From CAXBPY01 sp003455275 (GTDB lineage: Bacteria > Bacteroidota > Bacteroidia > Chitinophagales > UBA10324): a DNA stretch of 60,365 nucleotides. Position 1 is the stretch's first letter, and every line of letters starts with the position of its first letter. This document shows positions 35,237 through 43,488 of the stretch, in pieces. The position numbers and the translations under genes were made by a program. The stretch spans positions 1 to 60,365 of the forward strand of contig CAXBPY010000013.1 in NCBI GenBank assembly GCA_963977675.1. Direction: 5' to 3'. The notes beneath the pieces were generated by a model. That model made no database searches and was not told the DNA's origin. It saw nothing but the letters and a program-made list of their open reading frames with translations.

Positions 35237-35259
35237 GGGAAAATTCGTTTTCCCTTTTT
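35237..35259 (+). terminator. Rho-independent terminator after TonB receptor gene
   Basis: GGGAAAA (35237-35243), a TTCG tetraloop, and TTTTCCC (35248-35254) are followed by TTTTT. It lies 48 bp after the stop codon. Confidence 0.85.
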
Positions 35260-35264
35260 GGAAT

Positions 35265-35272
35265 TATTTTTG
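35265..35272 (+). promoter_or_regulatory. -7 promoter element for thioredoxin-family gene
   Basis: TATTTTTG fits TAnnTTTG. It follows the terminator directly and lies 43 bp before the start codon. No clear -33 TTTG was seen at the right distance, so the call is tentative. Confidence 0.4.
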
Positions 35273-35315
35273 GCAATAGAAGTTATTAAAAAATAAGATC
35301 AGTAAAACAATCATC

Positions 35316-35843
35316 ATGAATAAAAAACTTTTCAGCCTAATCGCAATCGTTGCTTTCTCAATTGCGGTGCACGATTTCACTTATGCCCAAACAGCAGAAA
35401 TAAAATGGATGACTTTATCAGAAGCTGAAGCTGCAATGAAAAAGAAACCTAAAAAAATGTTTGTAGATATTTACACTGACTGGTGTGGCTGGTGCAAGCG
35501 CCTGGATGCAACTACTTACAAAGACGCTTCTGTAATTGAATATATCAACAAGAATTTTTACGCAGTGAAATTGAATGCCGAACAGAAAGATGCCATTACC
35601 TACAATGGAAAACAATATACTTATGATGCATCATCAAGGAGAAATACAGTGGCTGATGAATTTATGGGAAATAGCGGCGGGTATCCAACCCTTACCTATC
35701 TCGATGAAAATAAAAAAGTAATAGCCATTAATCCGGGATATGTGGATGCAGTTGCTTTTTTAAACTATCTTAAATTTTACGGTGATAATTATTATCTGAA
35801 TATGGATTACACGAAGTATTTAAGCGATATTGTTAACAAATAA
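35316..35843 (+). CDS. exported thioredoxin-family protein
   Basis: A 175-residue protein with a signal peptide (LFSLIAIVAFSIAVHDFTYAQ). The thioredoxin-fold active site is W56-C57-G-W-C60 (DIYTDWCGWCKR). The cis-proline loop is SGGYPTLTYL, near 127-135. The KKPKKMFVDIYTDWCGWC context is that of the DUF255/thioredoxin_7-like branch that acts in the periplasm as a disulfide reductase or isomerase. It appears monocistronic between two terminators, so its partners are not shown by context. Confidence 0.9.
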   Translation: MNKKLFSLIAIVAFSIAVHDFTYAQTAEIKWMTLSEAEAAMKKKPKKMFVDIYTDWCGWCKRLDATTYKDASVIEYINKNFYAVKLNAEQKDAITYNGKQYTYDASSRRNTVADEFMGNSGGYPTLTYLDENKKVIAINPGYVDAVAFLNYLKFYGDNYYLNMDYTKYLSDIVNK

Positions 35844-35861
35844 TTTTTTGGAAAATATTTT

Positions 35862-35894
35862 AAAAGCCCTTCATTTCTGAAGGGCTTTTTTTTT
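35862..35894 (+). terminator. Rho-independent terminator after thioredoxin gene
   Basis: A perfect 11-bp stem AAAAGCCCTTC/GAAGGGCTTTT with a 6-nt loop is followed by a long T run. It lies 18 bp after the stop codon. Confidence 0.95.
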
Positions 35895-35923
35895 GTTTTA
35901 TAAATCTGAGATCTGATTTCAAA

Positions 35924-35941
35924 CTTCTGTCTTCAGTCTTG
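35924..35941. repeat. short heptad tract upstream of fbp
   Basis: CTTCTGT-CTTCAGT-CTTG forms about two and a half heptanucleotide units immediately before the fbp -7 element. It is short and degenerate, and it resembles the other heptad tracts in this window. Confidence 0.35.
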
Positions 35942-35946
35942 TAATT

Positions 35947-35954
35947 TATATTTG
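35947..35954 (+). promoter_or_regulatory. -7 promoter element for fbp
   Basis: TATATTTG matches TAnnTTTG and lies 27 bp before the fbp start codon. The -33 region is not an exact TTTG. Confidence 0.55.
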
Positions 35955-35981
35955 ACGCCCCTTTAAAAATTAAACTTTCGA

Positions 35982-37013
35982 ATGAATAATTACCGCAAAC
36001 TCATAACACTCGACGAATTTATCTTTCAGCGTGAAAAAGATTTTCCTTATTCAAGTGGTGAACTTTCTGGTTTGCTCCGTGACATTGGACTAGCCGCTAA
36101 AATTGTAAATCGTGAGGTGAATAAAGCGGGATTAGTAACAGATATTTTGGGAAGCGCCGGCACCTCAAATAAAACTGGTGATGACCAAAAAAAACTGGAT
36201 GTATTTGCAAATGATCAGTTTCTTTCTGCATTGAAGGTAAGTGGTGAATGTTGCGGTATTGCCTCAGAAGAAAGTGATGATATTATTCCATTTGAAGAAC
36301 ACCAGAATGCAAAGTATGTAGTAAACCTTGACCCGCTTGATGGCAGCAGCAATATTGATGTGAATGTTTCTATCGGAACCATCTTTTCCATTTTCCGTCG
36401 CGTGAGTTTGAGTGGCAGATGTACTCCGGAAGATTTTCTTCAGAAGGGTACACAGCAGGTTGCAGCCGGTTATGTGATTTATGGTTCAAGCACCATGATG
36501 GTTTTCACAACAGGAAAAGGTGTGAATGGTTTTACACTCGATCCGTCTGTTGGGGAATTTTTCCTATCGCATCCTGATATTCATTTTCCTGAAAAGGGCA
36601 AAGTTTATTCTGTAAATCAGGGCAACTATATCAAATTCCCTGAACCGATTCGCCGATATATTGACTGGTGCACCACAGAAGATAAAGCGACCGGAAGACC
36701 CTATTCATTCCGTTACATAGGAAGTATGGTTGCGGACTTTCATAGAAACATGATTCAGGGCGGCATTTATATGTATCCACCTGTTGCTCCTTCTAATAAA
36801 GGAAAGCTGCGGTTGTTATTCGAGTGCAATCCGTTAGCTTTTATAGCAGAACAAGCTGGCGGAAAAGCATCAAATGGCGAAATAAGTATTCTTGAAGTTG
36901 AACCAACTGAACTCCACCATCGTGTACCAATTTATGTTGGTTCCGGAGAAATGGTGGACAAAGCAGAAGAGATGCTTCGCAAAGCCAAAATGGCTGAGAA
37001 AGCTCCTGCCTAA
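35982..37013 (+). CDS. fbp: fructose-1,6-bisphosphatase class I
   Basis: A 343-residue gluconeogenic enzyme that hydrolyses fructose-1,6-bisphosphate. The metal-binding signature is NLDPLDGSSNIDVNVSIGTIF near 109-129, with the acidic EESDD upstream (near 94-98). The later AFIAEQAGGKASNGE and HHRVPIYVGS segments are the class I C-terminal signature. The length is normal. It is convergent with the DAHP synthase gene, the two stops being directly adjacent, and it has its own -7 element. Confidence 0.96.
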   Translation: MNNYRKLITLDEFIFQREKDFPYSSGELSGLLRDIGLAAKIVNREVNKAGLVTDILGSAGTSNKTGDDQKKLDVFANDQFLSALKVSGECCGIASEESDDIIPFEEHQNAKYVVNLDPLDGSSNIDVNVSIGTIFSIFRRVSLSGRCTPEDFLQKGTQQVAAGYVIYGSSTMMVFTTGKGVNGFTLDPSVGEFFLSHPDIHFPEKGKVYSVNQGNYIKFPEPIRRYIDWCTTEDKATGRPYSFRYIGSMVADFHRNMIQGGIYMYPPVAPSNKGKLRLLFECNPLAFIAEQAGGKASNGEISILEVEPTELHHRVPIYVGSGEMVDKAEEMLRKAKMAEKAPA

Positions 37014-38117
37014 TTATTTGAGATTCGTAGTCTCTTCATTTTTCCCATACATGACATTGCTTTGTTTTCGGATTGATTCTTTGTGTATGTAATCAAAAAT
37101 TTTCAGAGCAATATCTTCCGAAATATTTTTTTCAGAAGCAAGAAACTTTACTCGATTCACAATGTCGTTCCATCGCTCGGGTTGGTAGATCGCTATTTCA
37201 TTTTCTTTTTTGAACAAACCAATCTTCTCGGCATAAGTCATTCGCTCGGCAATTGTTTCTAGAATGTGTTCATCTAGTTTGTCAATTATGGTTCTGAGCT
37301 CTTCCAGGGAAGAGTAAGCGGGTTCATCATTCACTGTTCTTTTCCGGTAAACCAATTTTGCGAGTAGCTCACCAAATTGTGCAGGAGTGATTTGTTGTTG
37401 AGCATCACTCAAAGCAGCATCCGGATTCGGATGTACTTCAATCATCAATCCATCAAAGTTCAGGTCAAGTGCTTTTTGTGAAAGAGACAGAAGCAATTCT
37501 CTTTTGCCACCAATATGACTGGGGTCACACAAAACAGGAAGCCCTGGATATCGGCGTTTCAGCTCAATTGGAATTTCCCATAGTGGTTTATTACGATATT
37601 TACTTTTATCATAAGAAGAAAATCCGCGATGAATTGTAGCTACTCGTGTAATTCCATTATTATAAAACCGCTCAATGCCGCCAATCCATAAATCTAAATC
37701 GGGGTTCACCGGATTTTTTACAATCACTGGAATATTTATTCCGCGAAGTGAATCGGCAATGCTTTGCACTGCAAATGGACTCACCATGGTGCGAGCTCCA
37801 ATCCACAACACATCAATTCCATATTTTAGTGCCAGGTCAACATGATGCGGATAAGCAACCTCAACTGTCAATGGGAAACCAACTTCAGTTTTCATTTCTT
37901 TCAACCACTTTAATGCATCTTCTCCAAAACCTTCAAAACTATTTGGACGCGTTCTAGGTTTCCAAACACCAGCACGAAACAAATGGACAGAAGAAAATTT
38001 CTTCAACTCACGGGCAACATAAAAAATCTGTTCAGGGCTTTCCGCTGCACAAGGTCCTGAAATAAGAAAAGGATATCCGCTATTGATTTCCCAATTTGAA
38101 AACAAATCAAAATTCAT
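37014..38117 (-). CDS. 3-deoxy-7-phosphoheptulonate synthase fused to chorismate mutase
   Basis: About 367 residues. The N-terminal DAHP synthase domain of the KDO8PS-like (type I-beta) fold contains FLISGPCAAESPEQ near 15-28, FRAGVWKPRTRPNSFEG, DPSHIGGKRELL and MIEVHPNPDAALSDAQQQ. A C-terminal AroQ-type chorismate mutase (about 275-365) contains LRTIIDKLDEHILETIAERMTYAEKIG. It catalyses the first shikimate step plus the branch to prephenate. The start is ATG 38117, which matches the family N-terminus. The longer frame to 38342 would run into the divergent proline dehydrogenase gene. A TACTTTTG -7 element is only 5 bp upstream. Confidence 0.93.
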   Translation of the reverse strand: MNFDLFSNWEINSGYPFLISGPCAAESPEQIFYVARELKKFSSVHLFRAGVWKPRTRPNSFEGFGEDALKWLKEMKTEVGFPLTVEVAYPHHVDLALKYGIDVLWIGARTMVSPFAVQSIADSLRGINIPVIVKNPVNPDLDLWIGGIERFYNNGITRVATIHRGFSSYDKSKYRNKPLWEIPIELKRRYPGLPVLCDPSHIGGKRELLLSLSQKALDLNFDGLMIEVHPNPDAALSDAQQQITPAQFGELLAKLVYRKRTVNDEPAYSSLEELRTIIDKLDEHILETIAERMTYAEKIGLFKKENEIAIYQPERWNDIVNRVKFLASEKNISEDIALKIFDYIHKESIRKQSNVMYGKNEETTNLK

Positions 38118-38122
38118 TGAAG

Positions 38123-38130
38123 CAAAAGTA
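38123..38130 (-). promoter_or_regulatory. -7 element for DAHP synthase gene, predicting leaderless mRNA
   Basis: On the minus strand this is TACTTTTG, fitting TAnnTTTG. It ends 5 bp before the ATG at 38117, so transcription would start at or next to the start codon. No good -33 element was found. Confidence 0.45.
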
Positions 38131-38153
38131 ATCTTCGAATGACTTGAATCAGT

Positions 38154-38182
38154 TTTGTTGGAAAATGCTCCTGTTATATTTG
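38154..38182 (+). promoter_or_regulatory. promoter for proline dehydrogenase gene, near-leaderless
   Basis: TTTG at 38154-38157 and TATATTTG at 38175-38182 are separated by 17 bp. The -7 element ends 8 bp before the ATG at 38191, so the mRNA should have almost no leader. Confidence 0.65.
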
Positions 38183-38190
38183 TCGCGTTC

Positions 38191-39372
38191 ATGGAGCCAA
38201 ATACAATATCATTCGACAACACTGAAGTTGCTTTTGCATATAAATCAGACGGAGAATTAAAGAGGGCAAATTTTCTTTTCAATATCATTAATAGTAATCT
38301 TCTGGTTTGGCTTGGTACCCGGCTTACACCGCTGGCATTCAAACTTCGTTTACCAATAAAATCAATTGTGAAGCAGACGATCTATGCTCACTTCTGCGGA
38401 GGAGAAACATTAGAAGAATCACTGAAAACTGTTGCAAAACTTGGAAAGTATAAAGTGGGAACAATTCTCGACTATGGAGTGGAGGGAAAAGAAACAGATG
38501 AAGATTTCGATCGCGGTTGTGATGAATTTGTTCGGGCAATAAAATTTTCAGCAAACAATCCTGATATTCCTTTCATCAGTTTGAAGGTCACAGGCCTTGC
38601 AAAATTTTCTTTACTTGAAAAAATAAATGATGAAAAAAAATTAGAAGAAGATGAATTGGTAGAATGGAACCGTGTAAAAGGAAGAATGCACCGCATTTGT
38701 AAAGCCGCTTACGACAACGGAAAATCCATAATGATAGATGCAGAGGAATCATGGATTCAAAAACCTGTAGATGATCTTGCCGAAGAGATGAGTCGTTTTT
38801 ACAATAAGGAAAAAGCTGTTGTGTATAACACGATTCAACTTTACAGAACTGACCGCTTAGAATTTTTGATCAAAAGTTTTGATCGCGCGCAATCTCAAAA
38901 TTTTCTGCTGGCTGTAAAGCTGGTTCGTGGCGCATATATGGAGAAGGAAAGAGCCCGGGCAGTTAAAATGAATTATCAATCGCCAATTCAACCTGATAAA
39001 AAACAATGCGATATAGATTATGATCAGGCGGTTGATTTTTGTTTATCACGAATTGAAAAGATTGCATTTTGCCTTGCATCTCACAACGAAAAAAGCAATT
39101 TGCGTGCAGCTAATTTTCTTCTTGAAAAAAATGTTCCTGCAAATCATCCTCATATCATGTTCTCACAATTATTAGGCATGAGCGATCATATTTCTTTTGT
39201 TCTGGCACATGAAGGATTTAATGTTTCAAAGTATGTTCCGTACGGACCGGTGAAGGATGTGGTGCCTTATCTGATGCGGAGAGCGCAGGAGAATACTTCG
39301 GTTAGCGGTCAAATGAGCCGTGAACTCAGCTTGCTTAGAAAGGAAATCAGAAGAAGGAAAACACTTTCATAA
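38191..39372 (+). CDS. proline dehydrogenase (FAD-dependent)
   Basis: A 393-residue flavoenzyme that oxidises proline to pyrroline-5-carboxylate, the first step of proline catabolism. The N-terminus reads ISFDNTEVAFAYKSDGELKRA, as in Bacteroidota homologues. The barrel motifs include SLKVTGLAKF, SIMIDAEESW, AVKLVRGAYMEKER, CLASHNEKSN and KYVPYGPVKDVVPYLMRRAQEN. The last holds substrate-contacting arginines. The start is ATG 38191; the ATG at 38155 would lie on the -33 element. It is divergent from the DAHP synthase gene, with 73 bp between the two starts. Confidence 0.95.
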   Translation: MEPNTISFDNTEVAFAYKSDGELKRANFLFNIINSNLLVWLGTRLTPLAFKLRLPIKSIVKQTIYAHFCGGETLEESLKTVAKLGKYKVGTILDYGVEGKETDEDFDRGCDEFVRAIKFSANNPDIPFISLKVTGLAKFSLLEKINDEKKLEEDELVEWNRVKGRMHRICKAAYDNGKSIMIDAEESWIQKPVDDLAEEMSRFYNKEKAVVYNTIQLYRTDRLEFLIKSFDRAQSQNFLLAVKLVRGAYMEKERARAVKMNYQSPIQPDKKQCDIDYDQAVDFCLSRIEKIAFCLASHNEKSNLRAANFLLEKNVPANHPHIMFSQLLGMSDHISFVLAHEGFNVSKYVPYGPVKDVVPYLMRRAQENTSVSGQMSRELSLLRKEIRRRKTLS

Positions 39373-39375
39373 AAA

Positions 39376-39406
39376 AAAAGGCAACTTAAAATTTAAGTTG
39401 CCTTTT
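39376..39406. terminator. bidirectional Rho-independent terminator
   Basis: AAAAGGCAACTTAAA (39376-39390) is the exact reverse complement of 39392-39406. It separates the convergent proline dehydrogenase and clpC genes and provides A and T runs on both sides. Confidence 0.9.
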
Positions 39407-39424
39407 AGACTAATTCAGTTAAGA

Positions 39425-41962
39425 TTAGGCGTCTGCAGTTTTCTCGCCTTTCTTCTGCTTCTTAACTGTGATTTTCAGCTTTTCTTTTTCTTTAGAATCT
39501 GTATCCACCATTACAATATCTCCTGCCTTAACGGCTGAATTGAGTATCTCCTCTGCAAGAGGATCTTCAAGATATTTTTGAATAGCGCGATGCAAAGGCC
39601 GGGCTCCATATTTTTCATCATAGCCATGCTCTGCAAGAAAATCTTTAGCAGCGTTTGTTAACTCTAATGTGAATCCTAGATGAGCAACTCGTGCATACAC
39701 ATCCTTCATTGTTATATCAATTATAGAGTGTATGTGCTCCTTTGTCAATGAGTTGAATACAATCACATCATCAATTCTGTTGAGGAACTCAGGAGCGAAA
39801 GTGCGCTTTAAAGCATTCTCAATTACAGTTTTGGTGTGTGTATCGGCACTGTCTTTTTTAGCTGTAGTTGAAAAACCAATTCCGGTACCGAAATCTTTTA
39901 ACTGGCGCGCTCCAATATTTGAAGTCATAATAATAAGTGTATTCTTAAAATCAATCTTTCTTCCGAGGCCATCAGTTAGAATTCCATCATCGAGCACCTG
40001 AAGCAAAACACTGTAAACATCGGGGTGGGCTTTTTCAATTTCATCCAGAAGAATAACAGAATACGGTTTGCGACGAACTTTTTCAGTTAACTGTCCACCT
40101 TCTTCATAGCCAACATATCCAGGAGGTGCACCGATCAAACGAGAGACAGAAAATTTTTCCATGTATTCGCTCATATCAATTCGGATGAGCGCATCGTCAT
40201 TATCAAAAAGATAGCGAGCAAGAACCTTTGCTAATTCTGTTTTACCTACGCCGGTTGGTCCAAGGAAAATAAACGAACCGATTGGTTTTTTCGGATCTTT
40301 CAAACCAGCCCGGTTGCGTTGAATGGCTTTAGTTACTTTAATAATTGCATCATTCTGTCCGATCACACTTCCTTGCAATTCACTGCTCATTTTTAGTAAT
40401 CGGGTTCCTTCGCTCTGCGCAACCCGCTTTACCGGAACACCTGTAATCATTGCTACTACTTCAGCAATATCTTCTTCGCTAACAGGATATCGTGCAACTT
40501 TTGTTTCTTCTTCCCATTGTTTTTTTGCGCCTTCCAATTCTTCCTGCAATTTTTTCTCAGTATCACGAAGGCGTGCAGCTTCTTCATACTTCTGGCTTTT
40601 CACCACTTTGTTTTTCTCCAGCTTGATATCTTCAATCTTCTTTTCAAAGTCAAGAATGTTTTGAGGCACATGAATATTTTTCAAATGAACCTTAGCTCCT
40701 ACTTCATCCATTACATCTATTGCTTTATCCGGAAGCAGGCGGTCAGTGATGTAGCGGTTAGAAAGGTTTACGGTAGCTGTAATTGCTTCGGGTGTATAGG
40801 TCACATTATGAAACTCTTCGTACTTATTCTTAATATTTGTAAGAATTGTAATTGTTTCTTCTGCTGAAGGAGGCTCCACTAATACCTTTTGAAACCTGCG
40901 GTCAAGTGCGCCATCTTTTTCTATGTATTGACGATACTCATCAAGTGTCGATGCTCCTATGCATTGGAGTTCACCTCGAGCGAGCGCCGGTTTAAAAATA
41001 TTTGAAGCATCAAGCGAACCGGTTGCGCCACCAGCTCCAACTATAGTATGAATTTCATCAATGAATAAAATCACATCTCGGTTTTTCTCCAGCTCATTCA
41101 TGATTGCTTTCATTCTCTCTTCAAATTGACCACGATATTTTGTTCCTGCCACAAGTGCTGCAAGGTCAAGCATCACAATTCTTTTGTCATATAAAACGCG
41201 AGAAACTTTTCTTTGAACAATTCGAAGTCCAAGGCCTTCTACTATCGCAGTTTTTCCAACACCGGGTTCTCCTATAAGAATTGGGTTGTTCTTCTTTCGG
41301 CGGGAAAGGATTTGAGAAACTCTTTCAATTTCTGTTTCTCTTCCAACTATTGGATCAAGGTTTCCCTCTTCTGCCATTTTTGTAATGTCTCTTCCAAAAT
41401 TGTCAAGAACAGGTGTTCGGGATTTAACTGCGCCTTGCTTCTTGGTACCAGTCGATGATTTTGCTTTTTCTTCTTCTTCAAATGCTTCATCGTCGCTTTC
41501 ACCAGGTAATTCAGCTTTAATATCCTGCTGAAGAAAATCCAGCTCGTTCTTAAAAGGCTCATAATCTACATTGAATCTTGAGAGTAATTCTGTAGCAACT
41601 GAATCCTTATTTTTCAGAATAGATAGCATTAAATGTTCGGTACCTATTGTTTCACTTTTTAAAAGTTTTGCTTCAAGTATTGCAATCTTTAAAATCTTTT
41701 CAGCCTGCTTAGTAAGCGGCAGATTGCTCACATTCAGATTCTGATGCCCGCCTTTTTCGCGGATAGAATCTTCAATAGTTCTGCGCAAAGCAACTACATC
41801 AATTTCCATCGCTTTCAAAACTTTAATAGCAAGGCCTTCGCCTTCACGAATCAACCCAAGCAATAGATGTTCAGTGCCGATAAAATCGTGACCTAATCGC
41901 AGTGCTTCCTCGCGGCTGAATGAAATCACTTCGCGAACTTTCGGAGAAAATTTAGCTTCCAT
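39425..41962 (-). CDS. clpC: ATP-dependent Clp protease ATP-binding subunit ClpC
   Basis: An 845-residue Hsp100 unfoldase that feeds substrates to ClpP. Two Clp_N repeats (about 5-145) are followed by an acidic linker. AAA+ module D1 has Walker A GEPGVGKT at 231-238 and VILFIDEIHT. A coiled-coil middle region contains the UVR-like KNKVVKSQKYEEAARLRDTEKKLQEE segment. D2 has GPTGVGKTE and VILLDEIEKAHPDV. The C-terminal D2-small domain ends YGARPLHRAIQKYLEDPLAEEIL. The presence of the UVR segment and both N repeats marks ClpC rather than ClpA or ClpB. ClpP is not in the window. Confidence 0.97.
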   Translation of the reverse strand: MEAKFSPKVREVISFSREEALRLGHDFIGTEHLLLGLIREGEGLAIKVLKAMEIDVVALRRTIEDSIREKGGHQNLNVSNLPLTKQAEKILKIAILEAKLLKSETIGTEHLMLSILKNKDSVATELLSRFNVDYEPFKNELDFLQQDIKAELPGESDDEAFEEEEKAKSSTGTKKQGAVKSRTPVLDNFGRDITKMAEEGNLDPIVGRETEIERVSQILSRRKKNNPILIGEPGVGKTAIVEGLGLRIVQRKVSRVLYDKRIVMLDLAALVAGTKYRGQFEERMKAIMNELEKNRDVILFIDEIHTIVGAGGATGSLDASNIFKPALARGELQCIGASTLDEYRQYIEKDGALDRRFQKVLVEPPSAEETITILTNIKNKYEEFHNVTYTPEAITATVNLSNRYITDRLLPDKAIDVMDEVGAKVHLKNIHVPQNILDFEKKIEDIKLEKNKVVKSQKYEEAARLRDTEKKLQEELEGAKKQWEEETKVARYPVSEEDIAEVVAMITGVPVKRVAQSEGTRLLKMSSELQGSVIGQNDAIIKVTKAIQRNRAGLKDPKKPIGSFIFLGPTGVGKTELAKVLARYLFDNDDALIRIDMSEYMEKFSVSRLIGAPPGYVGYEEGGQLTEKVRRKPYSVILLDEIEKAHPDVYSVLLQVLDDGILTDGLGRKIDFKNTLIIMTSNIGARQLKDFGTGIGFSTTAKKDSADTHTKTVIENALKRTFAPEFLNRIDDVIVFNSLTKEHIHSIIDITMKDVYARVAHLGFTLELTNAAKDFLAEHGYDEKYGARPLHRAIQKYLEDPLAEEILNSAVKAGDIVMVDTDSKEKEKLKITVKKQKKGEKTADA

Positions 41963-42057
41963 AGAATTAGTTGTTTGACAAATGACAGACCATTAAATTC
42001 TGAATAGCATTTTGTCGTGTTTTGTTAAAGTGTTTGTTTTTACTGTCGAACACAAAT

Positions 42058-42065
42058 CAAAGTTA
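42058..42065 (-). promoter_or_regulatory. possible -7 element for clpC
   Basis: On the minus strand this is TAACTTTG, fitting TAnnTTTG. It lies about 95 bp before the clpC start, so the 5' UTR would be rather long. No -33 match was found. Confidence 0.35.
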
Positions 42066-42155
42066 TTTCAATTTAGGCATTCGGCCATTTTTACACACCT
42101 AACTGTTATTTGTTTCTAAAGGTTTCAACTTGCTTTCAACATTGATTCTTTTTAA

Positions 42156-42163
42156 TACTTTTG
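42156..42163 (+). promoter_or_regulatory. -7 promoter element for STAS-rnz operon
   Basis: TACTTTTG fits TAnnTTTG, with a near-match TTTC at 42134-42137 (18-bp spacing). It lies 19 bp before the STAS start codon. Confidence 0.55.
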
Positions 42164-42182
42164 CCTTTCAACAAACAAACAC

Positions 42183-42557
42183 ATGAAGTTTTCAATTGAT
42201 AAGCAAGAAAAGTATTCTCTCTTTAAACTCGAGGAAGAAAAGCTCAATTCCATGATTGCTCCTACCCTGAAATCAGAGATGATTGTATTGAACGCTGAAG
42301 GAGTGAAGAATATTATTTTCGATATGAGTTCAATTCGATTTGTGGATTCTTCAGGGCTCAGTTCAATCTTGATTGCAAACCGACTTTGCAAAGGAGTTGG
42401 CGGCTCGTTAGTGCTTTGCAAAGTGAATGACAATGTTCTTAAACTGATAAAGATTTCTCAACTTGATTCTATTCTTTCTATTGTTCCTACAAAGGAAGAA
42501 GCTAATGATCTGGTGATGATGAACGAAATCGAACGAGATCTGAAGGCAAAAAATTAA
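42183..42557 (+). CDS. STAS-domain protein (anti-sigma factor antagonist type)
   Basis: A 124-residue single STAS domain. The core phospho-site region is FDMSSIRFVDSSGLSSILIANRLCK near 47-71, with the DSSGL serine expected to be phosphorylated by an anti-sigma kinase in the SpoIIAA/RsbV family. No such kinase is in the window. It ends 1 bp before the RNase Z gene, with which it forms an operon. The link to RNase Z is positional only. Confidence 0.88.
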   Translation: MKFSIDKQEKYSLFKLEEEKLNSMIAPTLKSEMIVLNAEGVKNIIFDMSSIRFVDSSGLSSILIANRLCKGVGGSLVLCKVNDNVLKLIKISQLDSILSIVPTKEEANDLVMMNEIERDLKAKN

Positions 42558-42558
42558 A

Positions 42559-43470
42559 ATGCCTTTTGAGGTTTTCATTCTCGGAAACAATTCAGCCATA
42601 CCTGCCCATGGCAGGCATCCAACATCACAGGTAGTTAATCATCACGAAAAGTTTTATCTTGTTGATTGTGGCGAAGGAACTCAGATTCAACTTTCGAAAT
42701 ATAAAATCAAGCGCAGCCGACTTGATCACATTTTTATTTCGCATTTACATGGCGATCATTATTTCGGTTTGATTGGACTGATTACTTCTTTTCATTTACT
42801 GAGAAGAGAAAAGCCTCTTCACATTTATGCTCCAAAAGGTTTGAAAGAAATTTTGGAAATGCAATTGAATGTTTCTGACACAAAACTTGTGTTTGAATTA
42901 ATATTTCATGAAACCAAATTTGATTCAGCAGAAATTTTATTGGAAAATGATGACCTAACGATTAGCTCTTTCCCTGTGAAACACAGGATACCTACAACAG
43001 GGTTTTTGTTTCGTGAAAAAAATATTCAGAGGAAAGTGCGAACTGAAAAATTGGAAGCAGAATCAATTCCACACGAATTGATTGTCGAACTTAAAAAAGG
43101 AAAGGATGTAATTCTAAATGAAAAAAAATATCTGAGTGCCGAATGGACATTTCCGCCTGCCTCGCCGCGCTCGTATGCATTTTGCGCTGATACATTGTAT
43201 CATGAAGAATTAAAAAATTATATTCAAGATTGCAACCTTGTTTACCATGAGGCAACTTTTATGGAAGAATCTTCTGAGCGTGCAAAACAAACTTTTCACA
43301 GCACGGCAAAGCAAGCTGCAACAATGGCACAAATTGCCAGTGTTAAACATTTATTGCTTGGACATTTTTCAGCCAAATATGAAGACTTGTTGCCTCTGCT
43401 GATAGAAGCAAAAGAAATTTTTGCTCATACTAAACTTGCAATTGAAGGGTTAAAATTTGAAGTTGAATAA
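42559..43470 (+). CDS. rnz: ribonuclease Z (tRNA 3'-processing endonuclease)
   Basis: A 303-residue metallo-beta-lactamase fold enzyme that trims tRNA 3' trailers. The N-terminus reads ILGNNSAIPAHGRHPTSQ and LVDCGEGTQIQL. The zinc-binding motif is H62-L-H64-G-D66-H67, and VKHRIPTTGFLF, AFCADT and HSTAKQAA supply the later ligands. There is no exosite arm beyond that usual in bacteria. It is translationally linked to the STAS gene, being separated by a single base. Confidence 0.96.
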   Translation: MPFEVFILGNNSAIPAHGRHPTSQVVNHHEKFYLVDCGEGTQIQLSKYKIKRSRLDHIFISHLHGDHYFGLIGLITSFHLLRREKPLHIYAPKGLKEILEMQLNVSDTKLVFELIFHETKFDSAEILLENDDLTISSFPVKHRIPTTGFLFREKNIQRKVRTEKLEAESIPHELIVELKKGKDVILNEKKYLSAEWTFPPASPRSYAFCADTLYHEELKNYIQDCNLVYHEATFMEESSERAKQTFHSTAKQAATMAQIASVKHLLLGHFSAKYEDLLPLLIEAKEIFAHTKLAIEGLKFEVE

Positions 43471-43488
43471 ATTCTTCTTCAGAAAAAT

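Noticed and set aside
38118..38342. N-terminal extension of the DAHP synthase reading frame
   Set aside because: It overlaps the start and promoter of the divergent proline dehydrogenase gene and has no family similarity; the ATG at 38117 fits the family N-terminus.
42601..42615. CCTGCC-CAT-GGCAGG palindrome in the RNase Z gene
   Set aside because: It encodes part of the conserved IPAHGRHP segment found in RNase Z proteins generally, so it is ordinary coding sequence and not an inserted element.
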